Below the pieces are notes generated by a model, which did not search any database, was not told the origin of the DNA, and saw only the letters and a program-made list of their open reading frames with translations. Both the position numbers and the translations under genes were made by a program. Positions 1 to 7,845 of a DNA stretch of 64,000 bases are shown here, piece after piece; the first letter of the stretch is position 1; each line of letters starts with the position of its first letter. The DNA is taken from positions 1 through 64,000 of the forward strand of contig UQGP01000004.1 of assembly GCA_900540625.1 (NCBI GenBank). Reading direction: 5' to 3'. Origin of the DNA: an uncultured Porphyromonadaceae bacterium. GTDB taxonomy: Bacteria; Bacteroidota; Bacteroidia; Bacteroidales; Muribaculaceae.

Positions 1-865
1 CAGAAGCCGAGACCGCTTCAAGACGCAGGCCGAGGGCTTCGCAGATTTTGGCGACAGTGTCGATGGTTACGTTCATCCGTCCGTTTTCGATACGGCAGAG
101 ATGGCCGGCATCAAGACCACAGCGGTCGGCGAGGTCGCGAACCGAAAGGCCTGCGGCATTGCGAGCTTGAGCGATGGCCAGGCCTACGGCCTTGCGAGTG
201 GTGCGCCCGATGGCCGTCGACCAAGTCGAGTAACCGGGCTTGCGCGTATACGTCTCGGCCTTGATGACCTTGCCTGCGGCATCGGTCAGCGTCATAGACG
301 CGCCTTCGCCCTCCTTGATTTCGGCCTCCGTAAAGGGGTGAGCGCCGAAGCGGCATTCATTTCCGCGATTGTCATCGTACCACTCCTCGTCAACACCAAG
401 CACGAACTCCTTTGTGTATACATTAGTGATTTTCTCCGCTTCCGAAAGCAGCGCACCGGCATCCGGTTCGCCATCGATATCCTCGGGGTTGTAGTCGCAA
501 CGGGCGACCGACACCCACACCTTGAGAATTTCATTGACATCGCCGATATTGACGATGCAGTCGCAACAGTTGTTGATGTCGTAAGCCTCAAGTGCAGCCA
601 GCGCTTCAGCTTCAGTCTCGTAGACCTTGGCCGGGTAGATGGTGTCGAGGCACTTACCTTCGTAATTGATAGCTTGCGATGAAAAGTTACACGCTTCTTC
701 ATCATAAAAAAGCCACATCAAAGGATGCGATGAAACTCCGATATGACAGGGTTTGAGTGCTCGTCTTCTTTTGTAATCCACCCGGCGCAAATAATACGCG
801 CAGTATCCCATTAAGGGTAACTTGGGGCCCGCCATTGGAAGACCAAGCTTGTCTCGGCATTTCAT
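1..865 (-). CDS. XRE-family helix-turn-helix protein, partial (C-terminus off the left edge)
   Basis: An open frame runs leftward from an in-frame stop at 979-977 to the window edge, so the C-terminus is missing. The last ~65 visible residues form a clear Cro/C1-type helix-turn-helix: AIAQARNAAGLSVRDLADRC, then GLDAGHLCRIENGRMNVTID and KICEALGL. The upstream ~220 residues are acidic, contain a Cys cluster (NNCCDC), and I do not recognise them. I chose ATG at 865; ATG at 718 (MWLFYDEEACNF) or TTG at 934 are also in frame, and 718 is attractive because the residues before it look unusual. It is likely a DNA-binding regulator, but its target is unknown. Confidence 0.6.
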   Translation of the reverse strand, partial: MKCRDKLGLPMAGPKLPLMGYCAYYLRRVDYKRRRALKPCHIGVSSHPLMWLFYDEEACNFSSQAINYEGKCLDTIYPAKVYETEAEALAALEAYDINNCCDCIVNIGDVNEILKVWVSVARCDYNPEDIDGEPDAGALLSEAEKITNVYTKEFVLGVDEEWYDDNRGNECRFGAHPFTEAEIKEGEGASMTLTDAAGKVIKAETYTRKPGYSTWSTAIGRTTRKAVGLAIAQARNAAGLSVRDLADRCGLDAGHLCRIENGRMNVTIDTVAKICEALGLRLEAVSAS

Positions 866-1014
866 AATGATTTGAAGAGTTTCCCAATCTGCTTTGATGT
901 GGCATATATCGTTATGCGATGCGTCTGTTTTCAAGACCCTCGGCGCTACCTTCCGCCTCTGCGAAGGCGCCGGAGTTCATCTCTTGAAGATGTCGTCCTG
1001 CCGATTGTCTGACG

Positions 1015-1046
1015 CAAATTTACGCCATAATCTCGGTTCAACCAAA
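1015..1046 (-). promoter_or_regulatory. Bacteroidota-type promoter for the XRE gene
   Basis: On the minus strand TTTG (1046-1043), 20 bases, then TAAATTTG (1022-1015) matches the -33/-7 consensus of the Bacteroidota primary sigma factor exactly. Transcription would start near 1009, leaving a ~145-base leader if translation begins at 865. Confidence 0.5.
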
Positions 1047-1365
1047 TTTTTCTGTCGTTTTTTTGCTTTTTTTTGACCGACAGCCCGCAACGGCAGAGTC
1101 CAAAGGCAAATGCAATATTACGAAAAATGTCTGAAGAATTCGGCAACCGGGGTCGAAAAATTTAATTTTTCACGAGGACGTCGATTTAGGGCAGCCCGCA
1201 ACAGCCCGCAACTCCCACCCGTCAATTCCTTTTGACTAAATACCCGCATAGCCCTTCATCGGCAAACATCTCCGATGGTATCGCCTCATTTATTGCCCGT
1301 GGTCTAAAGCCGAGGCCTAAAGCCAATGTTCAAACGCACTTTGGATGCACTTTGGAGGCCTTAGA
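1047..1365. other. Non-coding stretch with short repeats
   Basis: No credible gene is visible here. The 10-mer AGCCCGCAAC occurs three times (1082, 1193, 1203), the last two in tandem. Nothing resembles a known structured RNA. Confidence 0.4.
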
Positions 1366-1398
1366 TTGTGCTCTTCTCGCGATAATTTATTACTTTTG
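1366..1398 (+). promoter_or_regulatory. Promoter of tkt
   Basis: TTG (1366-1368) and TACTTTTG (1391-1398) are separated by 22 bases, close to the Bacteroidota TTTG-N20-TAnnTTTG form. The predicted start near 1405 gives a ~45-base leader to the ATG at 1450. Confidence 0.6.
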
Positions 1399-1449
1399 CA
1401 GAAATTCACTGCCGACATCGGACAATAAAAACCTAAAACACTATAATAT

Positions 1450-3498
1450 ATGAACCAACAAGAACGTACACAACTCGATGGTGCTGCCAACAACCTTCGC
1501 GTGCTGATAGCATCTATGGTCGAGAAAGCCAAATCGGGTCACCCGGGCGGTGCCATGGGTGCTTCCGATTTCATCAATACACTTTTCGCAAAGTTCCTTG
1601 TCTATGATCCGGAAGATCCTCAATGGATTGCCCGCGATCGTTTCTTCCTTGATCCGGGACACATGTCCACGATGCTTTACGGCGTACTGGCCTTTACGGG
1701 CAAATTTACGCCCGAGGAGCTGGCTCAATTCCGTCAGTGGGGTAGCGTGACCCCGGGACACCCCGAACTTGATGTCAATCGTGGCATCGAGAACAGCTCG
1801 GGTCCTTTAGGCCAAGGACATACCATGGCTGTCGGTTGCGCCATTGCCGAGCGCTTTCTCGTTGCTCGCTTCGGTGAGGCTGCCTGCGGACACAAGACTT
1901 ACGCCTTCATAAGCGATGGCGGCATTCAAGAGGAAATCAGTCAAGGCGCCGGACGTCTTGCCGGACACTTAGGGCTGAACAATCTCATAATGTTCTATGA
2001 CTCGAACAAGGTGCAATTGTCCACAACTACGGATGCCGTAACCGATGAGGATACAGCAGCCAAGTACCGCGCATGGGGCTGGAACGTTCTCGATATCGAC
2101 GGTAGCGATTGCGCAGCCATAGCCGCCGCCATCGAAGCAGCCCAAGAGGAGGAGCACCGCCCCACCCTTATCATCGGACACACAACCATGGCCAAGGGTG
2201 CTGTACGCCCCGACGGTACAAGCCTCGAAGGTGCCGTATCCACTCACGGACAACCCCTGACGGGAGCCGGAGCAGACTTGGATGCCACCATCCGCGGCCT
2301 CGGCGGCGACCCGGCCAAGCCTTTCGAGATACGCGAATCCACTCGCGAACTCTATGCGGCACGCGCCGAGCAACTGCGCAAGGCCGTAGCCGAGCGTCGT
2401 GCTGCGGCTAAGGCTTGGGCCGAAGCCAACCCCGAAGCAGCCAAAACCCTGCAAGACTATATCGACGGCAAATTGCCGCAAATCGAATACGACGGCATCG
2501 AATTCAAGGCTAACGAGGCATCGCGCAATGCTTCGGCCAAGGTCCTGGGACTGCTTGCACAGACCGTAGACAATATGATTGTCTCGTCGGCAGACCTCGC
2601 CAATTCGGATAAGACTGACGGGTACCTGAAGCAGACTCGCGCCTTCACACGTGGCGATTTCGGCGGTAAATTCCTGCAATCAGGTGTGGCCGAATTGACT
2701 ATGGCAGCAGCCATCAACGGCATAGCCCTGCATGGCGGATGTATCGGTGCCTGCGGTACCTTCTTCGTATTCAGCGATTACATCAAACCGGCCTTGCGTA
2801 TGTCCGCACTTATGGAATTGCCGGTGAAGTACATCTTTACGCACGATGCCTTCCGCGTAGGCGAGGACGGTCCCACACACCAGCCTATAGAACAAGAGGC
2901 GCAGATACGTCTGATGGAGCTACTCGACAATTTCGGCGGACGCCAGAGCACATTGGTACTTCGTCCGGCCGACAGCGCCGAGACCGCCGTGGCTTGGAAG
3001 ATGGCTATGGACAACCGGGAATGTCCGACGGTACTGATACTTTCGCGCCAGAATCTCGAAGACCTGCCTGCCGCTGACGGCAACCGACGCAAAGCCGCAT
3101 ACGGCGCGCAGCGTGGCGGATACACCGTCATCGAAGCCGAAAATCCCGAACTGATACTCGTGGCCAACGGCAGTGAGGTGGCTTTGGCCGTACATGCTGC
3201 CGAAGCGCTTGCCGAGGAAGGCCGCAGCGTGCGCGTGGTTTCCGTTCCGTCCGTAGGCCTGTTCCTGCGCCAAGACAAGGAATACCGCGACAGCGTACTC
3301 ACCCCCGGCGTTCCGCGCTACGGCATCACCGCCGGACTGCCCGCCGCTTTGTATCCGCTGATGCGCGGTACCGCCAAGTGGGATGTCTTCGGACTCGAGC
3401 ACTTCGGCGCTTCCGCTCCCTATAAGGTTTTGGACGAGAAATTCGGTTTCACCGATGCCAATATCCTGACAAACATCATTGAATTTATAGAGGACTGA
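1450..3498 (+). CDS. tkt: Transketolase
   Basis: A cytosolic thiamine-diphosphate enzyme that moves two-carbon ketol units between sugar phosphates in the non-oxidative pentose phosphate pathway. The 682-residue length is normal for full-size transketolase. GHPGG at residues 30-34 supplies the conserved catalytic-site His31. The segment around ISDGGIQEE is the metal/cofactor-binding loop, with Ser in place of the usual first Gly of GDG. The pyrimidine domain has GVAEL (catalytic Glu) followed by AINGIALHGG, and the hallmark GEDGPTHQP is present. It has its own promoter and no operon partner; an insertion sequence begins about 30 bases after its stop. No clear Shine-Dalgarno site precedes the start, as is normal in this phylum. 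Confidence 0.97.
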   Translation: MNQQERTQLDGAANNLRVLIASMVEKAKSGHPGGAMGASDFINTLFAKFLVYDPEDPQWIARDRFFLDPGHMSTMLYGVLAFTGKFTPEELAQFRQWGSVTPGHPELDVNRGIENSSGPLGQGHTMAVGCAIAERFLVARFGEAACGHKTYAFISDGGIQEEISQGAGRLAGHLGLNNLIMFYDSNKVQLSTTTDAVTDEDTAAKYRAWGWNVLDIDGSDCAAIAAAIEAAQEEEHRPTLIIGHTTMAKGAVRPDGTSLEGAVSTHGQPLTGAGADLDATIRGLGGDPAKPFEIRESTRELYAARAEQLRKAVAERRAAAKAWAEANPEAAKTLQDYIDGKLPQIEYDGIEFKANEASRNASAKVLGLLAQTVDNMIVSSADLANSDKTDGYLKQTRAFTRGDFGGKFLQSGVAELTMAAAINGIALHGGCIGACGTFFVFSDYIKPALRMSALMELPVKYIFTHDAFRVGEDGPTHQPIEQEAQIRLMELLDNFGGRQSTLVLRPADSAETAVAWKMAMDNRECPTVLILSRQNLEDLPAADGNRRKAAYGAQRGGYTVIEAENPELILVANGSEVALAVHAAEALAEEGRSVRVVSVPSVGLFLRQDKEYRDSVLTPGVPRYGITAGLPAALYPLMRGTAKWDVFGLEHFGASAPYKVLDEKFGFTDANILTNIIEFIED

Positions 3499-3527
3499 AC
3501 AACAGACCTTTTAAGCAAATAATTCGT

Positions 3528-3570
3528 GGGTGTGTCGTAATTGGCTTTTACGGCACACCCTCTTTTTTTT
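3528..3570 (+). terminator. Hairpin plus T-run at the left IS end, downstream of tkt
   Basis: GGGTGTGTCGTAA (3528-3540) pairs with TTACGGCACACCC (3548-3560) with one G:T wobble, followed by a run ending in eight T (3561-3570). It can terminate tkt transcription. It overlaps the IS terminal repeat, so the IS may supply the terminator. Confidence 0.65.
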
Positions 3571-3592
3571 CTCCCGCGGTTCCGATAATCTA

Positions 3593-5260
3593 TCAAGCGG
3601 CGGTTTTTTGCGAATTTTTCCCCAAAAGGCGTTTCGTGACCAAGAAAAAACTGGATATATGCAAAAACAGAGCAAAAAAAGGCGTATTTCCCCCGTTTTT
3701 TTCCTGTTTCGCCATTATTGACCACATTTTCGCCAGATTGAAAGCAATGGCGAAGAAGGCAAAGTCCATAGTGACCTTGTCTTTGCCGAAGTGACGGAAA
3801 CGGCGGTATGCCTTGTTATACTTCATCTGTCCGAAGACTGCTTCCGGTTCGATGCACCGACGCCCGCGGTGTTTGAGGCCTTCTTCCGATGTTAGAAGTT
3901 CTCGGGCTTTTCGTTTGTATTCGTTCAGACGGTGGTTGACTTCGATAGTGCGTCTGTCTCCAGCGGCCTTATAGCATAGGCAGCGTAATGGACAGCCTTT
4001 GCAGTTTTGGGCGCGATAGCGCGCGTTCTCGCTACGATAGCCGCTTGCGGTTTTCGAGTGTTTGGTCCCGATGCGCGTCATATGTTGCCCCATCGGACAT
4101 ACATAGTAGTCTTCGGTGGCATTGTAGTAGAAGCTGTCATAGCGAAAGGGGTCCGGCTTGTAGCGCGGACGCTGTTCAAGGTGGAAGCGGTTGTATTTGA
4201 CGTATGCGTCCATTCCGGCCTCGTCCATAAACCGGTAGTTCTCTTCCGAGCCATAGCCGGAATCGGCGACCGCTATCCGGGGCAGGTGTCCGTATCTGTT
4301 GAGGAAAGAGTTGAAGAACGGTATCAACGTAAGTGTGTCCGTGGGGTTGGGGAATAAGGCAAAGTCGGTGATAAACTGGTCCTCGGTCGATATTTGCAGG
4401 TTGTAGCCGGGCTTGGTCTGGCCGTTGTTCATCGCGTCCTCCTTCATGCGCATAAACGTAGCGTCCGGGTCGGTCTTGGACATGGAGTTCCGTGTGCCAA
4501 TCTGCTCCATCCTGCCGTCATATTCGGCTAACTTGTCGCGATGGCCTTCAAGTTCTTTTATCTGCTTATTTCGCTCGCGGCGTTCTTTCCTTTCTTCTTT
4601 GCCCTTTGGCTCAGGCTGTGAGGCAAGCGTTTCTTTCAGCTCGGCGATGATAGATGTCAGCGCCTCGGGCGTGAATTCGACCTTGTCCTGTTCTGTGGCG
4701 TTGTCTTGCGCTATGGCTTCGTCTATCTGCTGTAGCAACACGCGTATCTTGTCCTGTAGCTTTGCCCTGTTTCGCTCCACGGTCTTGCGCCACACGAAGG
4801 TGTATTTGTTGGCCTTTGACTCTATCTTTGTCCCGTCTATGTATTCCACGTCCAGCGTGACAAGGCCGCGACCTGCCAGCAGCAGCACTATCTGGGTGAA
4901 TATGTTGTTAATCTCTTCCTTGACGCGGTTGCGGAAGCGGTTAATGGTCACGAAATCGGGGCGGTCTTGGTCGGCAAGCCACATGTAATGGATGTCGCGA
5001 TGTAGGAGCTGTTCTATCTTACGGCACGAGTAGACATTGTTCATATATGCGTAGATGATGACTTTCAACATCATCTTCGGGTGATAGGCACAGCGTCCGC
5101 GCTCGCGATACAACTTTTTGAACGAACTTAGGTCAAGACTTTCCACAATGGCATTCACCATACGCACCGGGGCATTATCGGCTATTTCGCTATTCGGATC
5201 AATCGCAAGAAACAACCGAGTGTTGCATATATGCGATTTTGTATGTAACTTTGAACTCAT
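3593..5260 (-). CDS. IS1182-family DDE transposase
   Basis: 555 residues, full length for the family. The N-terminal part has the family-typical YHPKMMLKVIIYAYMNNV and the helix-turn-helix-like region around FVTINRFRNR. Acidic catalytic positions are visible: Asp in VEYIDGTKIES, Asp in AVADSGYGSEE and Glu in PEAVFGQMK. A charged coiled region (roughly residues 155-250) separates the first Asp from the core. A CxxCxxxC-like cluster (NCKGCPLRCLCYKA) lies near the C-terminus, as in other IS1182 proteins. The reading frame is uninterrupted, so the element is potentially active. Transcription faces tkt but ends inside the element. Confidence 0.93.
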   Translation of the reverse strand: MSSKLHTKSHICNTRLFLAIDPNSEIADNAPVRMVNAIVESLDLSSFKKLYRERGRCAYHPKMMLKVIIYAYMNNVYSCRKIEQLLHRDIHYMWLADQDRPDFVTINRFRNRVKEEINNIFTQIVLLLAGRGLVTLDVEYIDGTKIESKANKYTFVWRKTVERNRAKLQDKIRVLLQQIDEAIAQDNATEQDKVEFTPEALTSIIAELKETLASQPEPKGKEERKERRERNKQIKELEGHRDKLAEYDGRMEQIGTRNSMSKTDPDATFMRMKEDAMNNGQTKPGYNLQISTEDQFITDFALFPNPTDTLTLIPFFNSFLNRYGHLPRIAVADSGYGSEENYRFMDEAGMDAYVKYNRFHLEQRPRYKPDPFRYDSFYYNATEDYYVCPMGQHMTRIGTKHSKTASGYRSENARYRAQNCKGCPLRCLCYKAAGDRRTIEVNHRLNEYKRKARELLTSEEGLKHRGRRCIEPEAVFGQMKYNKAYRRFRHFGKDKVTMDFAFFAIAFNLAKMWSIMAKQEKNGGNTPFFALFLHISSFFLVTKRLLGKNSQKTAA

Positions 5261-5283
5261 TAAAGTTACTTATTTATATATCA

Positions 5284-5314
5284 CAAAGTTACTAAAACTT
5301 TTTGATATGACAAA
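5284..5314 (-). promoter_or_regulatory. Promoter of the transposase
   Basis: On the minus strand TTTG (5314-5311), 19 bases, TAACTTTG (5291-5284): a near-consensus Bacteroidota promoter placed just upstream of the transposase ATG at 5260. Confidence 0.6.
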
Positions 5315-5420
5315 GCCCCAGCTTGTGAAAGTTGAGGCTTTGTTTTATGTTTTACAACAGATTTAAAAATGGGGCTGCGCCTATTTTGACACAGCCCCCT
5401 CTTTCTTGATAGCGCGAATA

Positions 5421-5713
5421 GATTCGAACCCGAGTAGAGGGGTTCGTAATCGCGTAGCGCTTGCGTAACGAAGTGTAGCAAGAATCCCTCCAGCTCCACA
5501 TAAAAACAAGGAGGGGGCGCCCGTAGGGTGTCCCCTCCTTGTTTTTATAAAAGGATTAGATTAGAACCCGAGAAGAGGCGTTCGTTATCGCGAAGCGCTT
5601 GCGCAATGAAATGGAGCAAGAATCCCTCCAGCTCCACTCCTTGTTTTTATAAAAGGATTAGATTAGAACCCGAGGAGAGGCGTTCGTCACCGCGAAGCGC
5701 TTGCGCTGCAAGG
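5421..5713 (+). repeat. Cluster of three tRNA T-arm-derived repeats
   Basis: Three related copies lie at 5421-5499, 5558-5637 and 5660-5713 (truncated). Each starts with an inverted T-arm (GATTCGAACCC or GATTAGAACCC), then a forward T-arm half (GAGGnGTTCG), then a GC-rich core (ATCGCGnAGCGCTTGCG) and GCAAG. Copies 1 and 2 finish with AATCCCTCCAGCTCCAC, which looks exactly like the 3' half of a T-arm plus an acceptor strand. Copies 2 and 3 also sit in a 102-bp direct repeat. No tRNA 5' half is present, so this is not a functional tRNA gene. A related copy follows tRNA-Ser at 37225. Confidence 0.7.
5501..5547. terminator. Strong symmetric hairpin between T-arm repeats 1 and 2
   Basis: TAAAAACAAGGAGGGG (5501-5516) pairs perfectly over 16 bases with CCCCTCCTTGTTTTTA (5532-5547). 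A-rich 5' and T-rich 3' flanks make it a bidirectional intrinsic terminator candidate. With the IS on one side and hipBA on the other, it isolates the two transcriptionally. Confidence 0.65.
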
Positions 5714-5751
5714 CTATGAGACATAGAAGCCTATTGCAGGTGGGTTGCTCT

Positions 5752-5940
5752 TCAGTTTACCCCGTATCCTCTTCGGCTTTCATCCGTAAAGTCCCATAAA
5801 ATCGTTGACTTCCGATGTGATGTCATGAGGAAATCGTCGACATTACCGTCGAGGTCGATGACAATACTTTCCGGCAATCGAAAGCTGAAGATGTAAAGAA
5901 AACGGTTTGCAGAGAGAACTCTGTAAATCGAATCAGTCAA
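5752..5940 (-). other. Small open frame, possible gene remnant
   Basis: 62 codons with a plausible protein-like composition (FRLPESIVIDLDGNVDDFLM) and no recognised family. There is no clear promoter and it lies in an otherwise gene-poor repeat region, so it may be a fragment of a lost gene or chance. The rest of 5714-6106 shows only a small dyad (TTAAC..GTTAA) near 5980-5997. Confidence 0.2.
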
Positions 5941-6106
5941 AATAACTTGTAAAGAGAAATAGAGAGCTGTCCCTGACGGGGTTAACCATATTAGTTAATC
6001 GCCCTCAAATCTGTCAACACTTTTTGGGAATAGACATACCATCCGGCTCCGCATATAAAAAAGGGCCTATATATACCCAAAAAAGAAAAAATAATAGCTA
6101 AGATTT

Positions 6107-6141
6107 AAACTATTATTAGTATATTTGCAGCCTAATAGTTT
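6107..6141 (+). promoter_or_regulatory. hipBA promoter with overlapping operator
   Basis: A perfect inverted repeat, AAACTATTA (6107-6115) and TAATAGTTT (6133-6141), is separated by 17 bases. Inside it sits the -7 element TATATTTG (6120-6127). A dimeric HTH antitoxin bound here would cover the -7 box and start site, the usual autorepression arrangement of toxin-antitoxin operons. The ATG of the first gene is at 6156. Confidence 0.65.
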
Positions 6142-6155
6142 AAAATAAAGCTATA

Positions 6156-6512
6156 ATGGAAAATATTTATATGCTCTCGGATGACGAATTGTGTCATCGT
6201 ATAGGCGCAAAAGTAAGGCAGCTGAGGTTACGCCAAAACTTTACTCAAAAGTCTTTGGCTGAAGATGCTCAGGTGTCTGTATCTACTATAAAAAAAATAG
6301 AGGGAGGAATAATCAGTTCGTTTAATTCATTAGTTCGTGTGCTTCGTGTTTTGGGTGAACTTGATAAATTTTCTCCGTTAATAGAAGAAGACGAATTAAG
6401 CCCCAATGAGTATTATGCGTTGTTGGAGAGCGAAAAAAAGAAACAACGTAAGCGTGCTTCATCAGTAAAAACAAATAAGATTAATAAACGTAAGGAGTCC
6501 TCAGAATGGTAG
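6156..6512 (+). CDS. hipB: HipB-type antitoxin, XRE-family repressor
   Basis: 118 residues with a Cro/C1 helix-turn-helix at about residues 12-65 (KVRQLRLRQNFTQKSLAEDA, then VSTIKKIEGG) and a Lys-rich tail (KKKQRKRASS). By family knowledge HipB-like proteins bind their operator as dimers and neutralise the HipA kinase. Its stop overlaps the hipA start by seven bases (ATGGTAG), so the two are translationally coupled. The inverted repeat over its promoter is the likely binding site. It is longer than E. coli HipB (about 88 residues), mainly because of the charged tail. By eye the hipBA region is more AT-rich than its surroundings, consistent with transfer. Confidence 0.85.
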   Translation: MENIYMLSDDELCHRIGAKVRQLRLRQNFTQKSLAEDAQVSVSTIKKIEGGIISSFNSLVRVLRVLGELDKFSPLIEEDELSPNEYYALLESEKKKQRKRASSVKTNKINKRKESSEW

Positions 6513-7786
6513 ATGTTGCAAGAGTTAACTTATATGGACAATTAATGGGCACTATTCGATGGAACAAAGACCGTGGTATAGCCCAATTTGAGTATACAAA
6601 CAACTTTATAGGGAGCGGTCTTGAACCATCGCCAATATTGATGCCGGTCAGAGCCGGGAGGGTCTATTCATTCTCCGGGATAGGGGCTGAGACTTTCAAG
6701 GGCTTGCCGGGGATGATTGCGGACTCGTTGCCGGATACATACGGACGAGCGTTGTTTGACCGTTGGCTTGCCTTGACCGGGCGAAGCAGTAGCAACCCTA
6801 TTGAGACATTGTGCTATTTGGGCAAGCGATGCATGGGCGCATTGGAGTTTGAACCGGCCATTGCATTTCCTTATGACCGAGAAATGCGTATCGAACTTGA
6901 TTCGTTGGTCGAGGTGGCAAATGAAGCTTTGATAGAAAAAGAAAGTTTCGGGACCAACCTTGACGCAGACAAGAAGGCCGCCATAGCCGAAATTGTACAA
7001 CTTGGGACATCTGCGGGAGGACAGAGAGCCAAGGCTATAATCGCTTATAATGAAAACACAGGTGAAGTTCGATCCGGTCAGATTGATGCTCCGGAAGGTT
7101 TTGATTATTACCTTATAAAACTTGACGGAGTGACAGCCGAAGCCGGTTTCCGCGAAACTCAGAACTTCGGCCGACTTGAATACTCCTTTTCTCAATTGGT
7201 GAAGAATTGCGGTATTGATATGAGCGAGTGTCGTCTGATAGAGGAGAATGGCAGAGCACATTTTCTAACCAAAAGATTCGATCGATTGAATGGGAATAAA
7301 GTGCATATGCAAACATTATGTGGAATAGCGCACTATGATTATCGTATGCCACGTTCCTTCTCTTACGAACAGGCATTTAATATAATGAGGGCTCTTCGTC
7401 TGCCTTATTCTCAGGCTCAGGAGATGTTCCGGCGTATGGTGTTTAATGTCGTTGTACGCAATCAAGATGACCATACCAAGAATATTTCATTTCTTATGGA
7501 TGGGGATGGTAATTGGAGGCTTTCTCCTGCCTATGATATGGGCTATGCCTATAATCCGAATGGCGGCTGGACATCGCAGCATCAGATGTCAATAAATGGA
7601 AAGTTCGACAAGATTACTCGCAGAGATCTGTTGGAATTTGCCAAACGCAATAGTATTAAAGACGCTAACTTAATTATTGATGAGATAATAGCTAAAGCCT
7701 CTCAATGGCCGACAATTGCACGGGAATGTGATGTGCCGCAGAAAATGGTAGACGTCATATTTCCTCAGATGAATCTTTTGGTTTAG
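6506..7786 (+). CDS. hipA: HipA-type serine/threonine kinase toxin
   Basis: 426 residues, full length. By family knowledge HipA kinases phosphorylate a translation target (glutamyl-tRNA synthetase in E. coli) and cause dormancy. The N-terminal subdomain (about 1-115) is followed by the P-loop-like GTSAGGQRAK, with Ser169 at the position of the autophosphorylated serine. The catalytic loop NQDDHTKN gives Asp321 and Asn326, and SPAYDM gives Asp344. Their spacing (5 and 23) equals that of Asp309, Asn314 and Asp332 in E. coli HipA, so the kinase appears intact. It overlaps hipB and shares its promoter. The substrate here is not known. Confidence 0.92.
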   Translation: MVDVARVNLYGQLMGTIRWNKDRGIAQFEYTNNFIGSGLEPSPILMPVRAGRVYSFSGIGAETFKGLPGMIADSLPDTYGRALFDRWLALTGRSSSNPIETLCYLGKRCMGALEFEPAIAFPYDREMRIELDSLVEVANEALIEKESFGTNLDADKKAAIAEIVQLGTSAGGQRAKAIIAYNENTGEVRSGQIDAPEGFDYYLIKLDGVTAEAGFRETQNFGRLEYSFSQLVKNCGIDMSECRLIEENGRAHFLTKRFDRLNGNKVHMQTLCGIAHYDYRMPRSFSYEQAFNIMRALRLPYSQAQEMFRRMVFNVVVRNQDDHTKNISFLMDGDGNWRLSPAYDMGYAYNPNGGWTSQHQMSINGKFDKITRRDLLEFAKRNSIKDANLIIDEIIAKASQWPTIARECDVPQKMVDVIFPQMNLLV

Positions 7787-7808
7787 CCGTTTTTTTTAGG
7801 GGCAGAGT

Positions 7809-7833
7809 GTAACTTTTCGGGGAAAGCTGCGTC
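7809..7833 (+). promoter_or_regulatory. ECF-type promoter of the sigma factor gene
   Basis: GTAAC (7809-7813), 16 bases, CGTC (7830-7833) fits the AAC/CGTC pattern recognised by many ECF sigma factors, suggesting autoregulation. The predicted start (about 7839-7841) leaves only 5-7 bases before the ATG at 7846, so the message would be nearly leaderless. Confidence 0.6.
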
Positions 7834-7845
7834 TAATAATATACG

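Larger units (their letters stand above)
3528..5399 (-). mobile_element. IS1182-family insertion sequence, apparently complete
   Basis: About 1.87 kb, bounded by imperfect terminal inverted repeats. The left end reads GGGTGTGTCGTAATTGGC; the right end read inward reads GGGCTGTGTCAAAATAGGC, matching 12 of 15 over the inner part with one gap. It carries one intact transposase on the minus strand. Length and gene match the IS1182 group. No target-site duplication is visible at these ends, so the exact boundaries are uncertain by a few bases, or the copy has recombined. Confidence 0.8.

Noticed and set aside
101..682. Plus-strand open frame of 193 codons
   Set aside because: It is antisense to the XRE gene, whose helix-turn-helix reads clearly on the minus strand.
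4413..4988. Plus-strand open frame inside the IS
   Set aside because: It lies antisense within an intact transposase and has no family resemblance or promoter.
5421..5499. Possible tRNA gene
   Set aside because: Only T-arm and acceptor 3' sequence is present; no D-arm or anticodon arm and the T-loop is interrupted.
5528..5719. Plus-strand open frame with internally repeated peptide
   Set aside because: It translates the T-arm repeats; the peptide repeat reflects the DNA repeat.
5400..5720. Possible CRISPR array
   Set aside because: Only two to three diverging copies, no regular spacers, and the repeats are explained by tRNA T-arm sequence.
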